DNA from: CAWBXL01 sp963837365
GTDB taxonomy: Bacteria > Acidobacteriota > Terriglobia > Terriglobales > Acidobacteriaceae
Direction of reading: 5' to 3'
NCBI GenBank assembly: GCA_963837365.1
Contig: CAWIMW010000002.1
Location: forward strand, 1,240,001 to 1,304,000
Length of the DNA: 64,000 nucleotides
The position numbers were made by a program, and so were the translations under genes. The number at the start of each line of letters is the position of its first letter. The stretch's first letter is position 1. Shown one piece after another: positions 51,771-60,806 of the stretch. Under the pieces are notes generated by a model. It made no database searches. It was not told the DNA's origin and saw only the letters and a list, made by a program, of their open reading frames with translations.

Positions 51771-53540
51771 CTATCGTGCCGGAACTACGGGCAATAGCAA
51801 GGCCGATGGATGCTCGGCATCGTGCAAGATTGTGCTGGTTGCGGAAACAAAATGCTGGCCTACGGCCGCCGACTCCCCTGTGTTCAGGTTGCGGTCAAAG
51901 CGGGGAAAGTTGCTGCTGGAAATCTCCAGCCGCAGAATGTGCCCTTTGCGGAAGACGTTGCTGGTGGACCAAACGTCAAGGTTCAGAGTGTAAATTTGTC
52001 CCGGATTCAACAGCTCAGGTTTTTCGCTGGAGTTGCGGTAGCGGCCACGCAGGATTCCTTCTGTCAGGTTCTGCGCGAAGCCATCCGGCCAGACATCAAC
52101 TAGCTTCGCCGTAAAGTCCGTGTCCACGGCGGAGGATTTTGCATACAGCTCCAGCGTCACTGGACCGGTCACGTCTGTGTCCTGGGTAAACGGAGCAGTC
52201 GAATAAATCAGAACATCATCCCGCGCCTCGTCGGGACGCTGGTCGAGGGGCCCTCCTCTAAAATGTGTTCCGTCGCAACATAGTGGGCCGCCGATGGTCG
52301 GAACTGGATTGGCAGGGTCGTAGACATATTGGTCTGCCGCCTCGGCTTTGGGAGCGACGGTCGAGAGGGCGCCATCTCCACGCAACGAATTTGCTTTGCC
52401 GGCTGAATGCAGAAAGTATTTTGTGTTGTGCGCACGAACCAGCGGCCAATCGTCTTCTTCACGCCACTGGTTTGTTCCCATCACAAAAATCTTCACCGGC
52501 TTACCGGCGAATTCGTTCTGCACGCCCTTGAATAAGTAGTCGTACCAGTTGAGGGTTGTGTCGCGTTCGTTGAAGGGCGCCGTGGGGCCAAAGTCCACTT
52601 CGCCGACCCTTTGTCCATTGCCGGCATGACCGCCAATGATGACCAACAGATGCTGCCCCTTGCGCGCGGCGGCGCCGCCGTGCGCCTTGATTCCCATATA
52701 GTTGCGCAACGAGCCGCCCTGGAAAATGTCGTACCACGCCGCAATGTGGAGAGCGGGCACATTAATGTCAGCAAAGTGTTCTTCAATCGACCAGCGCTTC
52801 CAGTAATCGTCATACGTCGGATGGGCCAGCCAGTCGAGAAAATATGGGGCCAGATCGCTGGTGGAGATGGGAACTTCGGTCGATGGTGGGAAGACATACA
52901 GCGGGTAGTGGGTAAGTGGAAGCTGCCATACGCCATTCATCAGGTTCGTGTTGGCGCTGACTTTATGGTCGAGCGTGTTCTGTGCCAGCCCTGAAGTCCA
53001 GGACTCATTGAAACCCTGCTCAAATGCGCCCCCCTGGTAAGTCCAGTTCTCGTGATAATTGCTGGCGGTCACGACCGGACAGATCCCTGCCAAATGCGGA
53101 GGATGTGCGATTGCGGCCAGCATCTGGGTCGCGCCGACGTAAGATCCGCCAAACATTCCGACTCGACCATCCGAGTAAGGCAGCGCCGCGGCCCATTCGA
53201 TGGTGTCGTAGCCATCGTCGGATTCATGTTTGAAGGTGTACCACTCACCCTCTGAGGTATAGCGGCCGCGGACATCCTGAATGATGACTACGTATCCGCG
53301 AGTTGCACCGGTGAGGCCCATGTCCACGCCGTTGTTCTTATCGTATGGAGTGCGCTGGAGCAGCACGGGAAATTTGCCGTCGGCTTTGGGGCGGTAGATA
53401 TCGGCGCGGAGAGTTATGCCGTCGCGCATTTTTACGGCGACGTTGCGCTCGTAAGTAACGGCGTAGGGGTCAGTGGCCCAGCACAAGCTGGCCGTGAGTA
53501 ACAAAATTGGCGGAATGAGTTTCAGGATGTCACGATTCAT
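51771..53540 (-). CDS. CocE/NonD family hydrolase, exported
   Basis: A 589-residue alpha/beta hydrolase of the CocE / X-Pro dipeptidyl peptidase type. A signal peptide (LIPPILLLTASLCWATDP) is followed by RNVAVKMRDGITLRADIYRP. The nucleophile is in GMFGGSYVGATQ (Ser). YVVIIQDVRGRYTSEGEW is conserved, and WYDIFQGGSLRNYMG carries the probable Asp. The C-terminal jelly-roll domain includes VTLELYAKSSAVDTDFTAKL. Substrates vary in this family (esters, peptides, beta-lactams), so no specific one can be named. Confidence 0.9.
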   Translation of the reverse strand: MNRDILKLIPPILLLTASLCWATDPYAVTYERNVAVKMRDGITLRADIYRPKADGKFPVLLQRTPYDKNNGVDMGLTGATRGYVVIIQDVRGRYTSEGEWYTFKHESDDGYDTIEWAAALPYSDGRVGMFGGSYVGATQMLAAIAHPPHLAGICPVVTASNYHENWTYQGGAFEQGFNESWTSGLAQNTLDHKVSANTNLMNGVWQLPLTHYPLYVFPPSTEVPISTSDLAPYFLDWLAHPTYDDYWKRWSIEEHFADINVPALHIAAWYDIFQGGSLRNYMGIKAHGGAAARKGQHLLVIIGGHAGNGQRVGEVDFGPTAPFNERDTTLNWYDYLFKGVQNEFAGKPVKIFVMGTNQWREEDDWPLVRAHNTKYFLHSAGKANSLRGDGALSTVAPKAEAADQYVYDPANPVPTIGGPLCCDGTHFRGGPLDQRPDEARDDVLIYSTAPFTQDTDVTGPVTLELYAKSSAVDTDFTAKLVDVWPDGFAQNLTEGILRGRYRNSSEKPELLNPGQIYTLNLDVWSTSNVFRKGHILRLEISSSNFPRFDRNLNTGESAAVGQHFVSATSTILHDAEHPSALLLPVVPAR

Positions 53541-53579
53541 ACGGCGGAAAGGTTATCAGATTTATAGGGACAACTGAAC

Positions 53580-53792
53580 ACGTGGTGACAGCCGCCTCGG
53601 CTGTCACCGAAGGTTTAGTTAAGAAATCTAGGTAATAAAACAGCCGCAGAAAAGCAGGTCTCTCGACTGCGCAAAAGTGTTCGTAAACTCGCACTTTTGC
53701 TTCGCTCGAGATGGACAGGGGTTGAACCTAGTCAGAATTTCCTTAGAGGTGAGCTAAAGCTCACTGACAGCCGAAGGCGGCTGTCACCACGT
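53580..53792. mobile_element. 213-bp element with terminal inverted repeats (MITE-like)
   Basis: The ends ACGTGGTGACAGCCGCC (53580 onward) and its reverse complement (ending 53792) are perfect over 17 bp, and each end also folds as a hairpin (for example GGTGACAGCCG-CCT-CGGCTGTCACC). It fills the gap between thrS and the cocE-like gene. No coding sequence is inside. Inner small palindromes are also present. A related hairpin is in tgt. This suggests a non-autonomous element, although no transposase is in the window. Confidence 0.55.
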
Positions 53793-53798
53793 AGTTGG

Positions 53799-55745
53799 TT
53801 ATAGTCCCGGCGACTTCTCTGCAATTAGTTTCTTAATCTTCTCCACAAATTCCGCAGCCGGCATGTCTTCCGTCTTTTCTTTCCCCCGCGTGCGCACGTT
53901 GACTTTTCCGGCTTCAGCTTCCTTGTCTCCGACCACCAGCAAGAACGGCACTTTTTGCATGGCATGTTCGCGGATCTTGGCATTCATTTTTTCGTTGCGG
54001 CCGTCTACTTCCACTCTGACTCCAATTTCTTTTAACTGAGCGGCCACTTTCTTGGCGTAGTCTACGTGGCGTTCGGCAATGGGGATCATGGCCACCTGCA
54101 CCGGAGACAGCCATACCGGAAACGCACCGGCGTAATGTTCGATCAGCACACCGAAGAAACGTTCGACTGATCCATATAGTGCCCGGTGCACCATGAGGGG
54201 CTGTTTACGGCTGCCGTCTTCTGCTACGTACTCGAGTTCGAAACGCTTGGGTAGGTTGAAATCGAACTGTACCGTGGAAAGCTGCCACAGACGGCCGATG
54301 GCATCCACCAGCTTGATATCAATCTTCGGGCCGTAGAAGGCTGCTTCACCGGGAATGGTCTTGTATTCGATATTCAGTTTCTTGAGGACTTTTTCCAGCG
54401 AGTCCGTCGCCAGATTCCACTGGTCTTCGTCGCCGACATAATTCTTGCGATCGTCCGGGTTCCAGGTGGAAAGCTCGGTCTGGAATTTGTCGAAGCCGAA
54501 GTCTTTCAGCACATCAATGGCGAATTCCACGCAACTGGCGATTTCCTGTTCGATCTGGTCGGGAGTACAAAAGATGTGGGCGTCATCCTGAGTAAAACCG
54601 CGCACACGCAATAGCCCGTGCATTACACCGGAACGCTCGTAGCGATACACCGTTCCCAACTCTCCCAGCCGTACCGGCAAATCGCGGTAGGATTTGAGCG
54701 AGTCGCGATAGATCAAGATATGTCCCGGACAGTTCATGGGTTTCAGACGATATTCGGCATCGTCCAGCTCCATGAAGTCGAACATGTTCTCCGCGTAGTA
54801 GCCCTCGTGGCCGGAGGTGTGAAACAGCTGGCGGCGGACTACGTGCGGCGTGTACACCAGGGAATAGCCGCGCTTTACGTACTGGTCGCGCATCCAGTCT
54901 TCCATCTCTTTGCGGATGATCCCGCCTTTGGGATGCCAGAAAATGAGGCCTGGGCCGGCAAGTTCCTGAATGGAGAACAAATCCAGTTGCTGGCCGATTA
55001 CACGGTGGTCGCGCTTTTTGGTCTCCTCGATCTGATGCAGGTAGGCATCGAGATCTTTTTTCGAGTAAAAGGAAGTGCCGTAGATGCGCTGGAGTTGCTG
55101 GTTTTTCTCATCTCCCAACCAATAGGCCCCGGCCACGCTCAAGAGCTTGAAAGCTTTGATTCTGCCGGTGGAAGGAATGTGCGGGCCGCGGCAGAAGTCG
55201 AGAAACTTTCCCGTCTTGTAAATGGAGATTTTTTCATCGGGCTTGGTGAATTGCTCGATGAAGTGGCACTTCATGAAGTCGCCTTCGGCCTTGAACTTTT
55301 CCAGTCCCTCCTTGAAGGGCACGAACTCGCGCGCGTAGGGAATGTTCTGCTGCGCCAGCTCCTGCATCTTCTTTTCGATGTTCTGCAAATCTTCCGGAGT
55401 AAACGGCGTTGGGCGGTAGAAGTCGTAGAAAAATCCCGTGTCAGTCGGCGGGCCGTGGCCCAGCTTGGTCTCGGGAAACAGTTCCAGCACGGCGGCTGCC
55501 AGCAGGTGGGCAGAAGAGTGCCGGTAAACCTGAAGCGCCTCCGGGTCCCTTTCGGTTAGGAAACGCAGGTCGGTGTCCTTTTCCAGCGGTTTGGCCAGGT
55601 CAATCAGGTCACCGTTGGTCTTGGCGACCAAGGCATCATTGGCCAATCTTGGGCCTATGGACTTGGCGACCTCGAGCGCAGTCGTCCCTACGGGAACTTC
55701 CTTTATGCTCCCGTCAGGGAGTTTCACATGAATGTTATCCGGCAT
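53799..55745 (-). CDS. thrS: Threonyl-tRNA synthetase
   Basis: ThrRS charges tRNA(Thr) with threonine. The N-terminal TGS domain (VKLPDGSIKEVPVGTTALEV) leads to the editing domain with HSSAHLLAAAV. The catalytic domain includes LKPMNCPGHILIYRDSLKSY, with the zinc Cys, and RVRGFTQDDAHIFCTPDQ. The C-terminal anticodon-binding domain begins near VQVAMIPIAERHVDYAKKV. At 648 residues it is complete. The start is at the upstream end of a gap next to a divergent hypothetical gene. Confidence 0.97.
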   Translation of the reverse strand: MPDNIHVKLPDGSIKEVPVGTTALEVAKSIGPRLANDALVAKTNGDLIDLAKPLEKDTDLRFLTERDPEALQVYRHSSAHLLAAAVLELFPETKLGHGPPTDTGFFYDFYRPTPFTPEDLQNIEKKMQELAQQNIPYAREFVPFKEGLEKFKAEGDFMKCHFIEQFTKPDEKISIYKTGKFLDFCRGPHIPSTGRIKAFKLLSVAGAYWLGDEKNQQLQRIYGTSFYSKKDLDAYLHQIEETKKRDHRVIGQQLDLFSIQELAGPGLIFWHPKGGIIRKEMEDWMRDQYVKRGYSLVYTPHVVRRQLFHTSGHEGYYAENMFDFMELDDAEYRLKPMNCPGHILIYRDSLKSYRDLPVRLGELGTVYRYERSGVMHGLLRVRGFTQDDAHIFCTPDQIEQEIASCVEFAIDVLKDFGFDKFQTELSTWNPDDRKNYVGDEDQWNLATDSLEKVLKKLNIEYKTIPGEAAFYGPKIDIKLVDAIGRLWQLSTVQFDFNLPKRFELEYVAEDGSRKQPLMVHRALYGSVERFFGVLIEHYAGAFPVWLSPVQVAMIPIAERHVDYAKKVAAQLKEIGVRVEVDGRNEKMNAKIREHAMQKVPFLLVVGDKEAEAGKVNVRTRGKEKTEDMPAAEFVEKIKKLIAEKSPGL

Positions 55746-55874
55746 ACGTAAACGTTTTTACTGAACTATTTGAGATTAACGGAGGGATGGCCGGAGGGTC
55801 AACGCAGCCCGGTCTCGAAAGCCATCCTCTAATCCACACAGACGAAAGGGTTACGTCTCGCTGCCGGCTGGCAT

Positions 55875-56528
55875 ATGATGTCGCCCATGTCATCCGATAG
55901 CGAAAAAGAACGCCAGCGCCTGGCGGAGCTCTACGCGACGATGCCATCGGAACAGTTGCAGAAGATTGCTTCTGAATCTGACGAGCTGACCGAAGTTGCA
56001 CGCGCGCAACTCGATTCTGAGATCACGCGACGTGGGCTTTTGGCTTTGGATTCACCTCTGCAGGAGGAAACTCCAGCAGTTAAGCCGGACAGCTCTCCCG
56101 GCGCGAAACTGGTGATGGTCCGACGGTATCGTGACCTTCCCGAAGCGTTATTGGCGAAAGGCAGTCTTGATAGCGCGGGCATCGAGTCCTTCCTAGCCGA
56201 TGACAATATGGTGCGGATGGATTGGTTTTGGTCGAATTTGATTGGCGGGATTAAGTTGCTGGTTAGTCCTGAGGATGTTAACGACGCCAATGCGATTTTT
56301 GACCAGCCAACACCAGAGAGCTTCGAGGTCTCAGACGGGTCGTACCAGCAACCGCGCTGCTCTCAGTGCGGATCTCTGGACATCAGCTTTGAAGAGCTAA
56401 ACAAGCCAATCGCATACCTGAGTGCGTCCCTGGCCATTCCTCTGCCGATCCACAACCAAGGTTGGACCTGTCATGCGTGCAAACACCACTGGAAGGGATC
56501 GGGTGAAGAGTCGTCTGGCACGGAGTAG
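55875..56528 (+). CDS. DUF2007-like protein with a C-terminal zinc ribbon
   Basis: A 217-residue cytoplasmic protein. The middle part KLVMVRRYRDLPEALLAKGS and LDSAGIESFLADDNMVRMDW resembles DUF2007 (signal-transducing). GGIKLLVSPEDVNDANAIFD completes that domain. The C-terminal CSQCGSLD and CHACKHHW look like a zinc ribbon. The N-terminal helical stretch (KERQRLAELYATMPSEQLQK) is separate. The first ATG is used; ATGs at 55878 and 55887 are alternatives. Its function is unknown. Confidence 0.75.
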   Translation: MMSPMSSDSEKERQRLAELYATMPSEQLQKIASESDELTEVARAQLDSEITRRGLLALDSPLQEETPAVKPDSSPGAKLVMVRRYRDLPEALLAKGSLDSAGIESFLADDNMVRMDWFWSNLIGGIKLLVSPEDVNDANAIFDQPTPESFEVSDGSYQQPRCSQCGSLDISFEELNKPIAYLSASLAIPLPIHNQGWTCHACKHHWKGSGEESSGTE

Positions 56529-56532
56529 AGTT

Positions 56533-58260
56533 CTATTTCTTGCCGTCTTTTTTCTCGATTTTGGCCCAGCTATCTCTTAAAGCCACAGTGCGGTTGAATA
56601 CCGGCTTGCCGGCCTTCGAGTCCAAGTCCACGCAGAAATATCCAAGGCGTTCGAACTGATATCGGCTTCCCACCTTGGCCTCGGCCAATGACGGTTCGAG
56701 CTTGGCTTGACCGATCACTTCCAAAGAATTGGGGTTCAGGTTCGCCGTGAAGTCCTTGCCGCCCTCTACCTCATCTGGGTTTTCCTTGGTAAAGAGAGTT
56801 TCGTACATGCGCACTTCGGCATCCACGGCGTGCGCCGCTGACACCCAGTGGATGGTTGCCTTCACTTTGCGACCGTCCGGTGTGTTGCCTCCTCGCGTAG
56901 CGGGATCGTAAGTGCAGTGCACTTCCACAGCCTCACCTTTATCGTTCTTCACCACGCTGGTGCAGGTAACCAGATAGCCATAGCGCAGGCGCACCTCGCG
57001 TCCCGGGGACAGGCGGTAGTACTGCTTCGGCGGATTCTCGCGGAAGTCGTCCTGCTCGATGTACAGCACCCTAGAGAATGGCACCTTGCGCGAGCCTGCG
57101 GCGGCGTCTTCGGGATTGTTCACCGCGTCCATCTGCTCGACCTGGCCCTCGGGATAGTCGTCGATCACAACTTTCAAGGGGCGCAGCACTGCCATCACCC
57201 GCAGCGACCGCTTATTTAAATCTTCGCGGACGAAGTGCTCCAGCATCGCCAACTCGATTGAGCCGTTGGTGCGCGATACGCCCGCTGCCGCCACGAAGTT
57301 GCGGATTGCTTCGGGTGTGTAGCCACGGCGGCGCAGGCCGGAGAGCGTTGGCATCCGCGGATCATCCCACCCCCGCACATGGCCTTCTTCGACCAACTGG
57401 CGCAGCTTGCGCTTGCTCATCATGGTGTAGGTCAGGCTGAGGCGGTCGAATTCGATTTGCTGCGAAGGGAAGATGCCCAACTGCTCAATGAACCAGCGGT
57501 AGATCGGCTGATGGTCGGCGAACTCCAGCGAACACATGGAGTGGGTGACTTTCTCCAGCGAGTCCGACTGGCCGTGAGCGTAGTCGTACATCGGATAGAT
57601 GCACCACTTGTTGCCGGTGCGGTGATGCTCAGCATGCAGGATGCGGTACATCACGGGATCGCGCATGTTTAGGTTCGGCGACGACATATCAATCTTCGCC
57701 CGAAGTACGCGGGAGCCGTCAGGGAACTCCCCCGCCTTCATGCGCTCGAACAGGTTGAGGTTCTCCTCCACCGAGCGATTGCGATAGGGGCTGTCTTTGC
57801 CCGGCTGGGTCAGCGTGCCGCGATGTTCGCGGATCTGATCGGCGGTCAGATCATCCACATAGGCCTTGCCCGCCTTGATCAGCTTGACTGCCCATGCATA
57901 AAGTTGATCGAAGTAGTCGGAGGCATAAAACAGGTTGTCCCACTCGAAACCCAGCCAGCGGACGTCCTCCATGATGGAGTCGACGTACTCGGTTTCTTCC
58001 TTCTCAGGATTGGTGTCGTCGAAACGGAGATTGGTTTTGCCGCCAAACTCGTCGGCTAGCCCGAAGTCCAGGCAGATGGCCTTGGCGTGGCCGATGTGAA
58101 GGTAGCCATTGGGTTCGGGAGGAAAGCGAGTCTGTATCCGCCCCTCGAACTTGTTGGTCTGAAGGTCGTCGAGGAAGATGTCGCGAATAAAGTTTGAAGG
58201 CGCAAATGGCGCCTCCGGGGACGGCTTGCCGTCCCCAGCTGGGGGATTCACAGGATTCAT
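56533..58260 (-). CDS. glnS: Glutaminyl-tRNA synthetase
   Basis: GlnRS charges tRNA(Gln) directly. The HIGH motif is in PNGYLHIGHAKAI (residues about 51-63), and the KMSKS motif is in TMMSKRKLRQLV. NLRFDDTNPEKEETEYVDSI and YDYAHGQSDSLEKVTHSMCS are diagnostic. At 575 residues it is complete. Its N-terminus has a short Pro-rich leader (NPPAGDGKPSPEAPF) before FIRDIF. Presence of GlnRS together with gatB suggests that GatCAB is not needed for Gln-tRNA here. Confidence 0.96.
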   Translation of the reverse strand: MNPVNPPAGDGKPSPEAPFAPSNFIRDIFLDDLQTNKFEGRIQTRFPPEPNGYLHIGHAKAICLDFGLADEFGGKTNLRFDDTNPEKEETEYVDSIMEDVRWLGFEWDNLFYASDYFDQLYAWAVKLIKAGKAYVDDLTADQIREHRGTLTQPGKDSPYRNRSVEENLNLFERMKAGEFPDGSRVLRAKIDMSSPNLNMRDPVMYRILHAEHHRTGNKWCIYPMYDYAHGQSDSLEKVTHSMCSLEFADHQPIYRWFIEQLGIFPSQQIEFDRLSLTYTMMSKRKLRQLVEEGHVRGWDDPRMPTLSGLRRRGYTPEAIRNFVAAAGVSRTNGSIELAMLEHFVREDLNKRSLRVMAVLRPLKVVIDDYPEGQVEQMDAVNNPEDAAAGSRKVPFSRVLYIEQDDFRENPPKQYYRLSPGREVRLRYGYLVTCTSVVKNDKGEAVEVHCTYDPATRGGNTPDGRKVKATIHWVSAAHAVDAEVRMYETLFTKENPDEVEGGKDFTANLNPNSLEVIGQAKLEPSLAEAKVGSRYQFERLGYFCVDLDSKAGKPVFNRTVALRDSWAKIEKKDGKK

Positions 58261-58360
58261 ACGTCGCTAACTATTGCTAATACAACATGCTAGCACGGAC
58301 GCGGGGGATCCTGCCGTTGCCCTTTTCCGATGTGTTCCTAAAGGCGAACGTGCAAAAAAA

Positions 58361-58609
58361 TCAAGCTTTCTTCACCAAGCGGACCAGGGCGACGACTACT
58401 ACGGCCCCTAAAATCGCCACCAGAATGTTGGGGATGAGGCCTCCCCTGGTGTAAAAGCCCAGAAGTCTCATGATCCAGCTGCCGACTATGGCCCCGATAA
58501 CGCCAAGCACCAGATCCATTAGCAGACCATAGCCGGAGCCCTTCATAATTTTGCCTGCCGCCCAGCCAGCCACCAAACCGACCAATGCCAGATAGAAAAA
58601 GTAGAACAT
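58361..58609 (-). CDS. GlsB/YeaQ/YmgE family stress-associated membrane protein
   Basis: An 82-residue protein with the family pattern: LALVGLVAGWAAGKIMKGSG, LMDLVLGVIGAIVGSWIMRL, and LIPNILVAILGAVVVVALVR. It has about three short hydrophobic spans with glycine-rich signatures. The start at the ATG at 58609 has a strong AGGGGGG just upstream and drops a 16-residue leader of the longer frame. The family is annotated as stress response; function is unclear. Confidence 0.9.
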   Translation of the reverse strand: MFYFFYLALVGLVAGWAAGKIMKGSGYGLLMDLVLGVIGAIVGSWIMRLLGFYTRGGLIPNILVAILGAVVVVALVRLVKKA

Positions 58610-58837
58610 GTGCCCCCCTGGAAATCGGTGGCGTCCCTTGATCGATTGCAACGCCATCGATTTCCGGCAGGGTATGTGTTGAAGGGGGCGGTGTCAAGCT
58701 GGGCTATCGCGATGGCCGTGGTGCCTCAGCAGGCAAAAAGCGATTCCTCCTCTTCGCTTCGCTCATCGTCGCAATGACAAAGCGAAAGATTCGTTGGAGC
58801 CGTCGCTATCACGAATTACTGTGGTTAAATCATTTCT

Positions 58838-59098
58838 GTGTTTGCTCGCAGAATTCGGGTCCAGTATGAGGAAAGTGGCCATTCGCGGCCCTGCCCCTTG
58901 AAGTGGCTGGACAACTTTTCCATGCGCAACTTCACAAACGCATCGATTTTCGACGACACACTACCGATCACCGACGGGATCATGGAAATCGGCGCGAAGG
59001 TCCCACTGGACCAGCTGCAAGAGGCGATGGAAGACTGGTTCCGGCGGAAGAACTATCTAGGCAAACAGTCCAAATTGTTACTAACGGTCAAAGATTAG
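58838..59098 (+). CDS. Hypothetical protein
   Basis: An 86-residue frame starting with GTG. Sequence parts: WLDNFSMRNFTNASIFDDTL, PITDGIMEIGAKVPLDQLQE, and FRRKNYLGKQSKLLLTVKD. An in-frame ATG at 58922 would give 58 residues. No family recognised. It lies in a small island upstream of the NRAMP-like gene; coding status is uncertain. Confidence 0.35.
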   Translation: MFARRIRVQYEESGHSRPCPLKWLDNFSMRNFTNASIFDDTLPITDGIMEIGAKVPLDQLQEAMEDWFRRKNYLGKQSKLLLTVKD

Positions 59099-59219
59099 GT
59101 CGGCTTTCCAGGTGTTTTCTATTGTGGCAATCGCGCAGATTGATTAGTCTGAGTGCGACCTGATTCCCTGACGTCTGGTTCCATGCAAAATTCTTCCAAC
59201 TCGGACGGCGGAGGCAGTT

Positions 59220-60479
59220 ATGCGACGACGCTTTCGTTACGTACTCCTCCGGCTGATATTCATTCTTTCCATCCTCGGCCCAGGGTTCATCACTGCCAAC
59301 GTCGATAACGACGCCGGCGGTATTTACACCTACATATCCAGCGGCTCGCAGTTCGGATACTCCCTGTTGTGGACCATGATCCCGATAGCGATCACCCTGA
59401 CCTTCGCTCAGGAGATCGCCGCCCGTATGGGGGCCATCACCGGCAAGGGACTTAGCGAGCTGGTGCGGGAGAACTACGGATTCCGCTTCACTTTCCTGCT
59501 GATGTGCGGATTGGTGCTGACCAATTTCTGCGATGTGATCTCAGAGTTCGCCGGCGTGGCCAGCGGCATGCAGCTGTTTGGCATCAGTAAATACATTTCT
59601 GTGCCGATTGCAGCTGCGGTGGTGTGGTCGCTGGTGGTGTTGGGGGACTACAAGAAGTTGGAGAAGGTTTTTGTCTTTCTCTCGTTTCTTTATATCGCCT
59701 ATATCATTACCGCAGTACTGGCAAAACCCGATTGGTTACAGGCCGCGCGGGAAGTGGTACGGGTGCCCAGTCTGGGCCAGCTTAAGAATTCCGAGTATTT
59801 ATACCTGTCGGTTGCGATTATCGGTGCAACCATCGCTCCCTGGCAGCAGTTCTACCTGCAAGCCTCAGTCGTGGAACGCGGCGCCGGACCGAAAGAGCTG
59901 AAGTACAGCCAGGCAGATGCCATTGTGGGATCGCTGTTCTCCGTATTGGTGGCGGGGTTCATCGTCATCGCCTGCGCGGCAACCCTATTTGCACACGGGT
60001 TCTATCACATCAAGGACGCGGCCGACGCAGCTCAATCGCTGAAGCCGCTGGGGGGCGAGTATGCCTTTATTCTGTTTTCCGTGGGGTTGCTGAACGCTTC
60101 TCTGTTTGCCGCATCCATTTTGCCGTTGTCCACCGCCTACACGGTTTGCGAAGCGTTGGGATTTGAGTCGGGGTTGAACAAACGCTTCCGCCAGGCCCCG
60201 GCCTTTTACTGGCTATACACCGGGTTGATTGTGATTGGTGCGGCAACGGTCCTGTTGCCCAATGTTCCGCTGATCCGAGTCGCGGTGTTCTCTCAGGTGC
60301 TCAATGGCATGTTGCTGCCGATTGTACTGGTGGTAATCCTGCTTCTGGTCGGCAACGCGGAAATCATGGGAGAGCACAAAAACTCTCGGTCATACAGCAT
60401 CGTGACCTGGGCGATCACCATCCTGATTACGGCGCTCACGGTGTATATGCTCTACACGCAATGGATACACCCGTCTTAA
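59220..60479 (+). CDS. NRAMP-family divalent metal transporter, non-canonical subgroup
   Basis: A 419-residue transporter with 11 or so spans. The usual TM1 DPGN metal motif reads NVDNDAGG here (GPGFITANVDNDAGGIYTYI), and TM6 has SVAIIGATIAPWQQFYLQAS instead of the MPH motif. That pattern belongs to a widespread NRAMP-like subgroup whose metal preference is not the classic Mn/Fe. Other spans such as FIVIACAATLFAHGFYHIKD fit the fold. It stands alone downstream of a hypothetical gene. Family membership is firm; the substrate is not. Confidence 0.85.
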   Translation: MRRRFRYVLLRLIFILSILGPGFITANVDNDAGGIYTYISSGSQFGYSLLWTMIPIAITLTFAQEIAARMGAITGKGLSELVRENYGFRFTFLLMCGLVLTNFCDVISEFAGVASGMQLFGISKYISVPIAAAVVWSLVVLGDYKKLEKVFVFLSFLYIAYIITAVLAKPDWLQAAREVVRVPSLGQLKNSEYLYLSVAIIGATIAPWQQFYLQASVVERGAGPKELKYSQADAIVGSLFSVLVAGFIVIACAATLFAHGFYHIKDAADAAQSLKPLGGEYAFILFSVGLLNASLFAASILPLSTAYTVCEALGFESGLNKRFRQAPAFYWLYTGLIVIGAATVLLPNVPLIRVAVFSQVLNGMLLPIVLVVILLLVGNAEIMGEHKNSRSYSIVTWAITILITALTVYMLYTQWIHPS

Positions 60480-60612
60480 TTTGATACGGAAGAAATCGGA
60501 AAATATTTGCACTTTTTGTACGGATTTTGGAAAAAACTGACTTTTTTGTGTTACTCTCTGCTCCGTTTGAGAAAGTAGAGCATCACAAGCACGAAATCGA
60601 GGTTAGCACCCA

Positions 60613-60780
60613 ATGGACTCCCCCGCCAGAAGGTACATGCTTGACAGCAGTGGATTTGCCGATATGGATGCATGTGAGACCGAGACTCACACCAATTGGG
60701 AAGGGTTGTTTACCGCACTTGGAATCAGCGCAATCGGATGGGCGTCTTTGACCATCCTGATCGAATGGTTGTTCCGCTAG
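60613..60780 (+). CDS. Possible 55-residue membrane protein
   Basis: A short frame (MDSPARRYMLDSSGFADMDA and following) ends with a hydrophobic tail, LGISAIGWASLTILIEWLFR, typical of a single span. GAGG lies about 10 bp before the ATG. It is too short to trust from sequence alone, but it fits this gap of about 327 bp, in which no other gene is convincing. A 74-residue frame at 60527-60751 was rejected. Confidence 0.35.
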   Translation: MDSPARRYMLDSSGFADMDACETETHTNWEGLFTALGISAIGWASLTILIEWLFR

Positions 60781-60806
60781 GTTTGCCAACGCTCCCGGCA
60801 TGGAAG

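Noticed and set aside
54618..55559. 313-residue open frame antisense to thrS
   Set aside because: Lies fully within thrS, with no homology-like features.
60527..60751. 74-residue frame in the gap after the NRAMP-like gene
   Set aside because: Composition is not protein-like and it lacks a ribosome-binding site; the shorter frame at 60613 with a membrane tail is more plausible.
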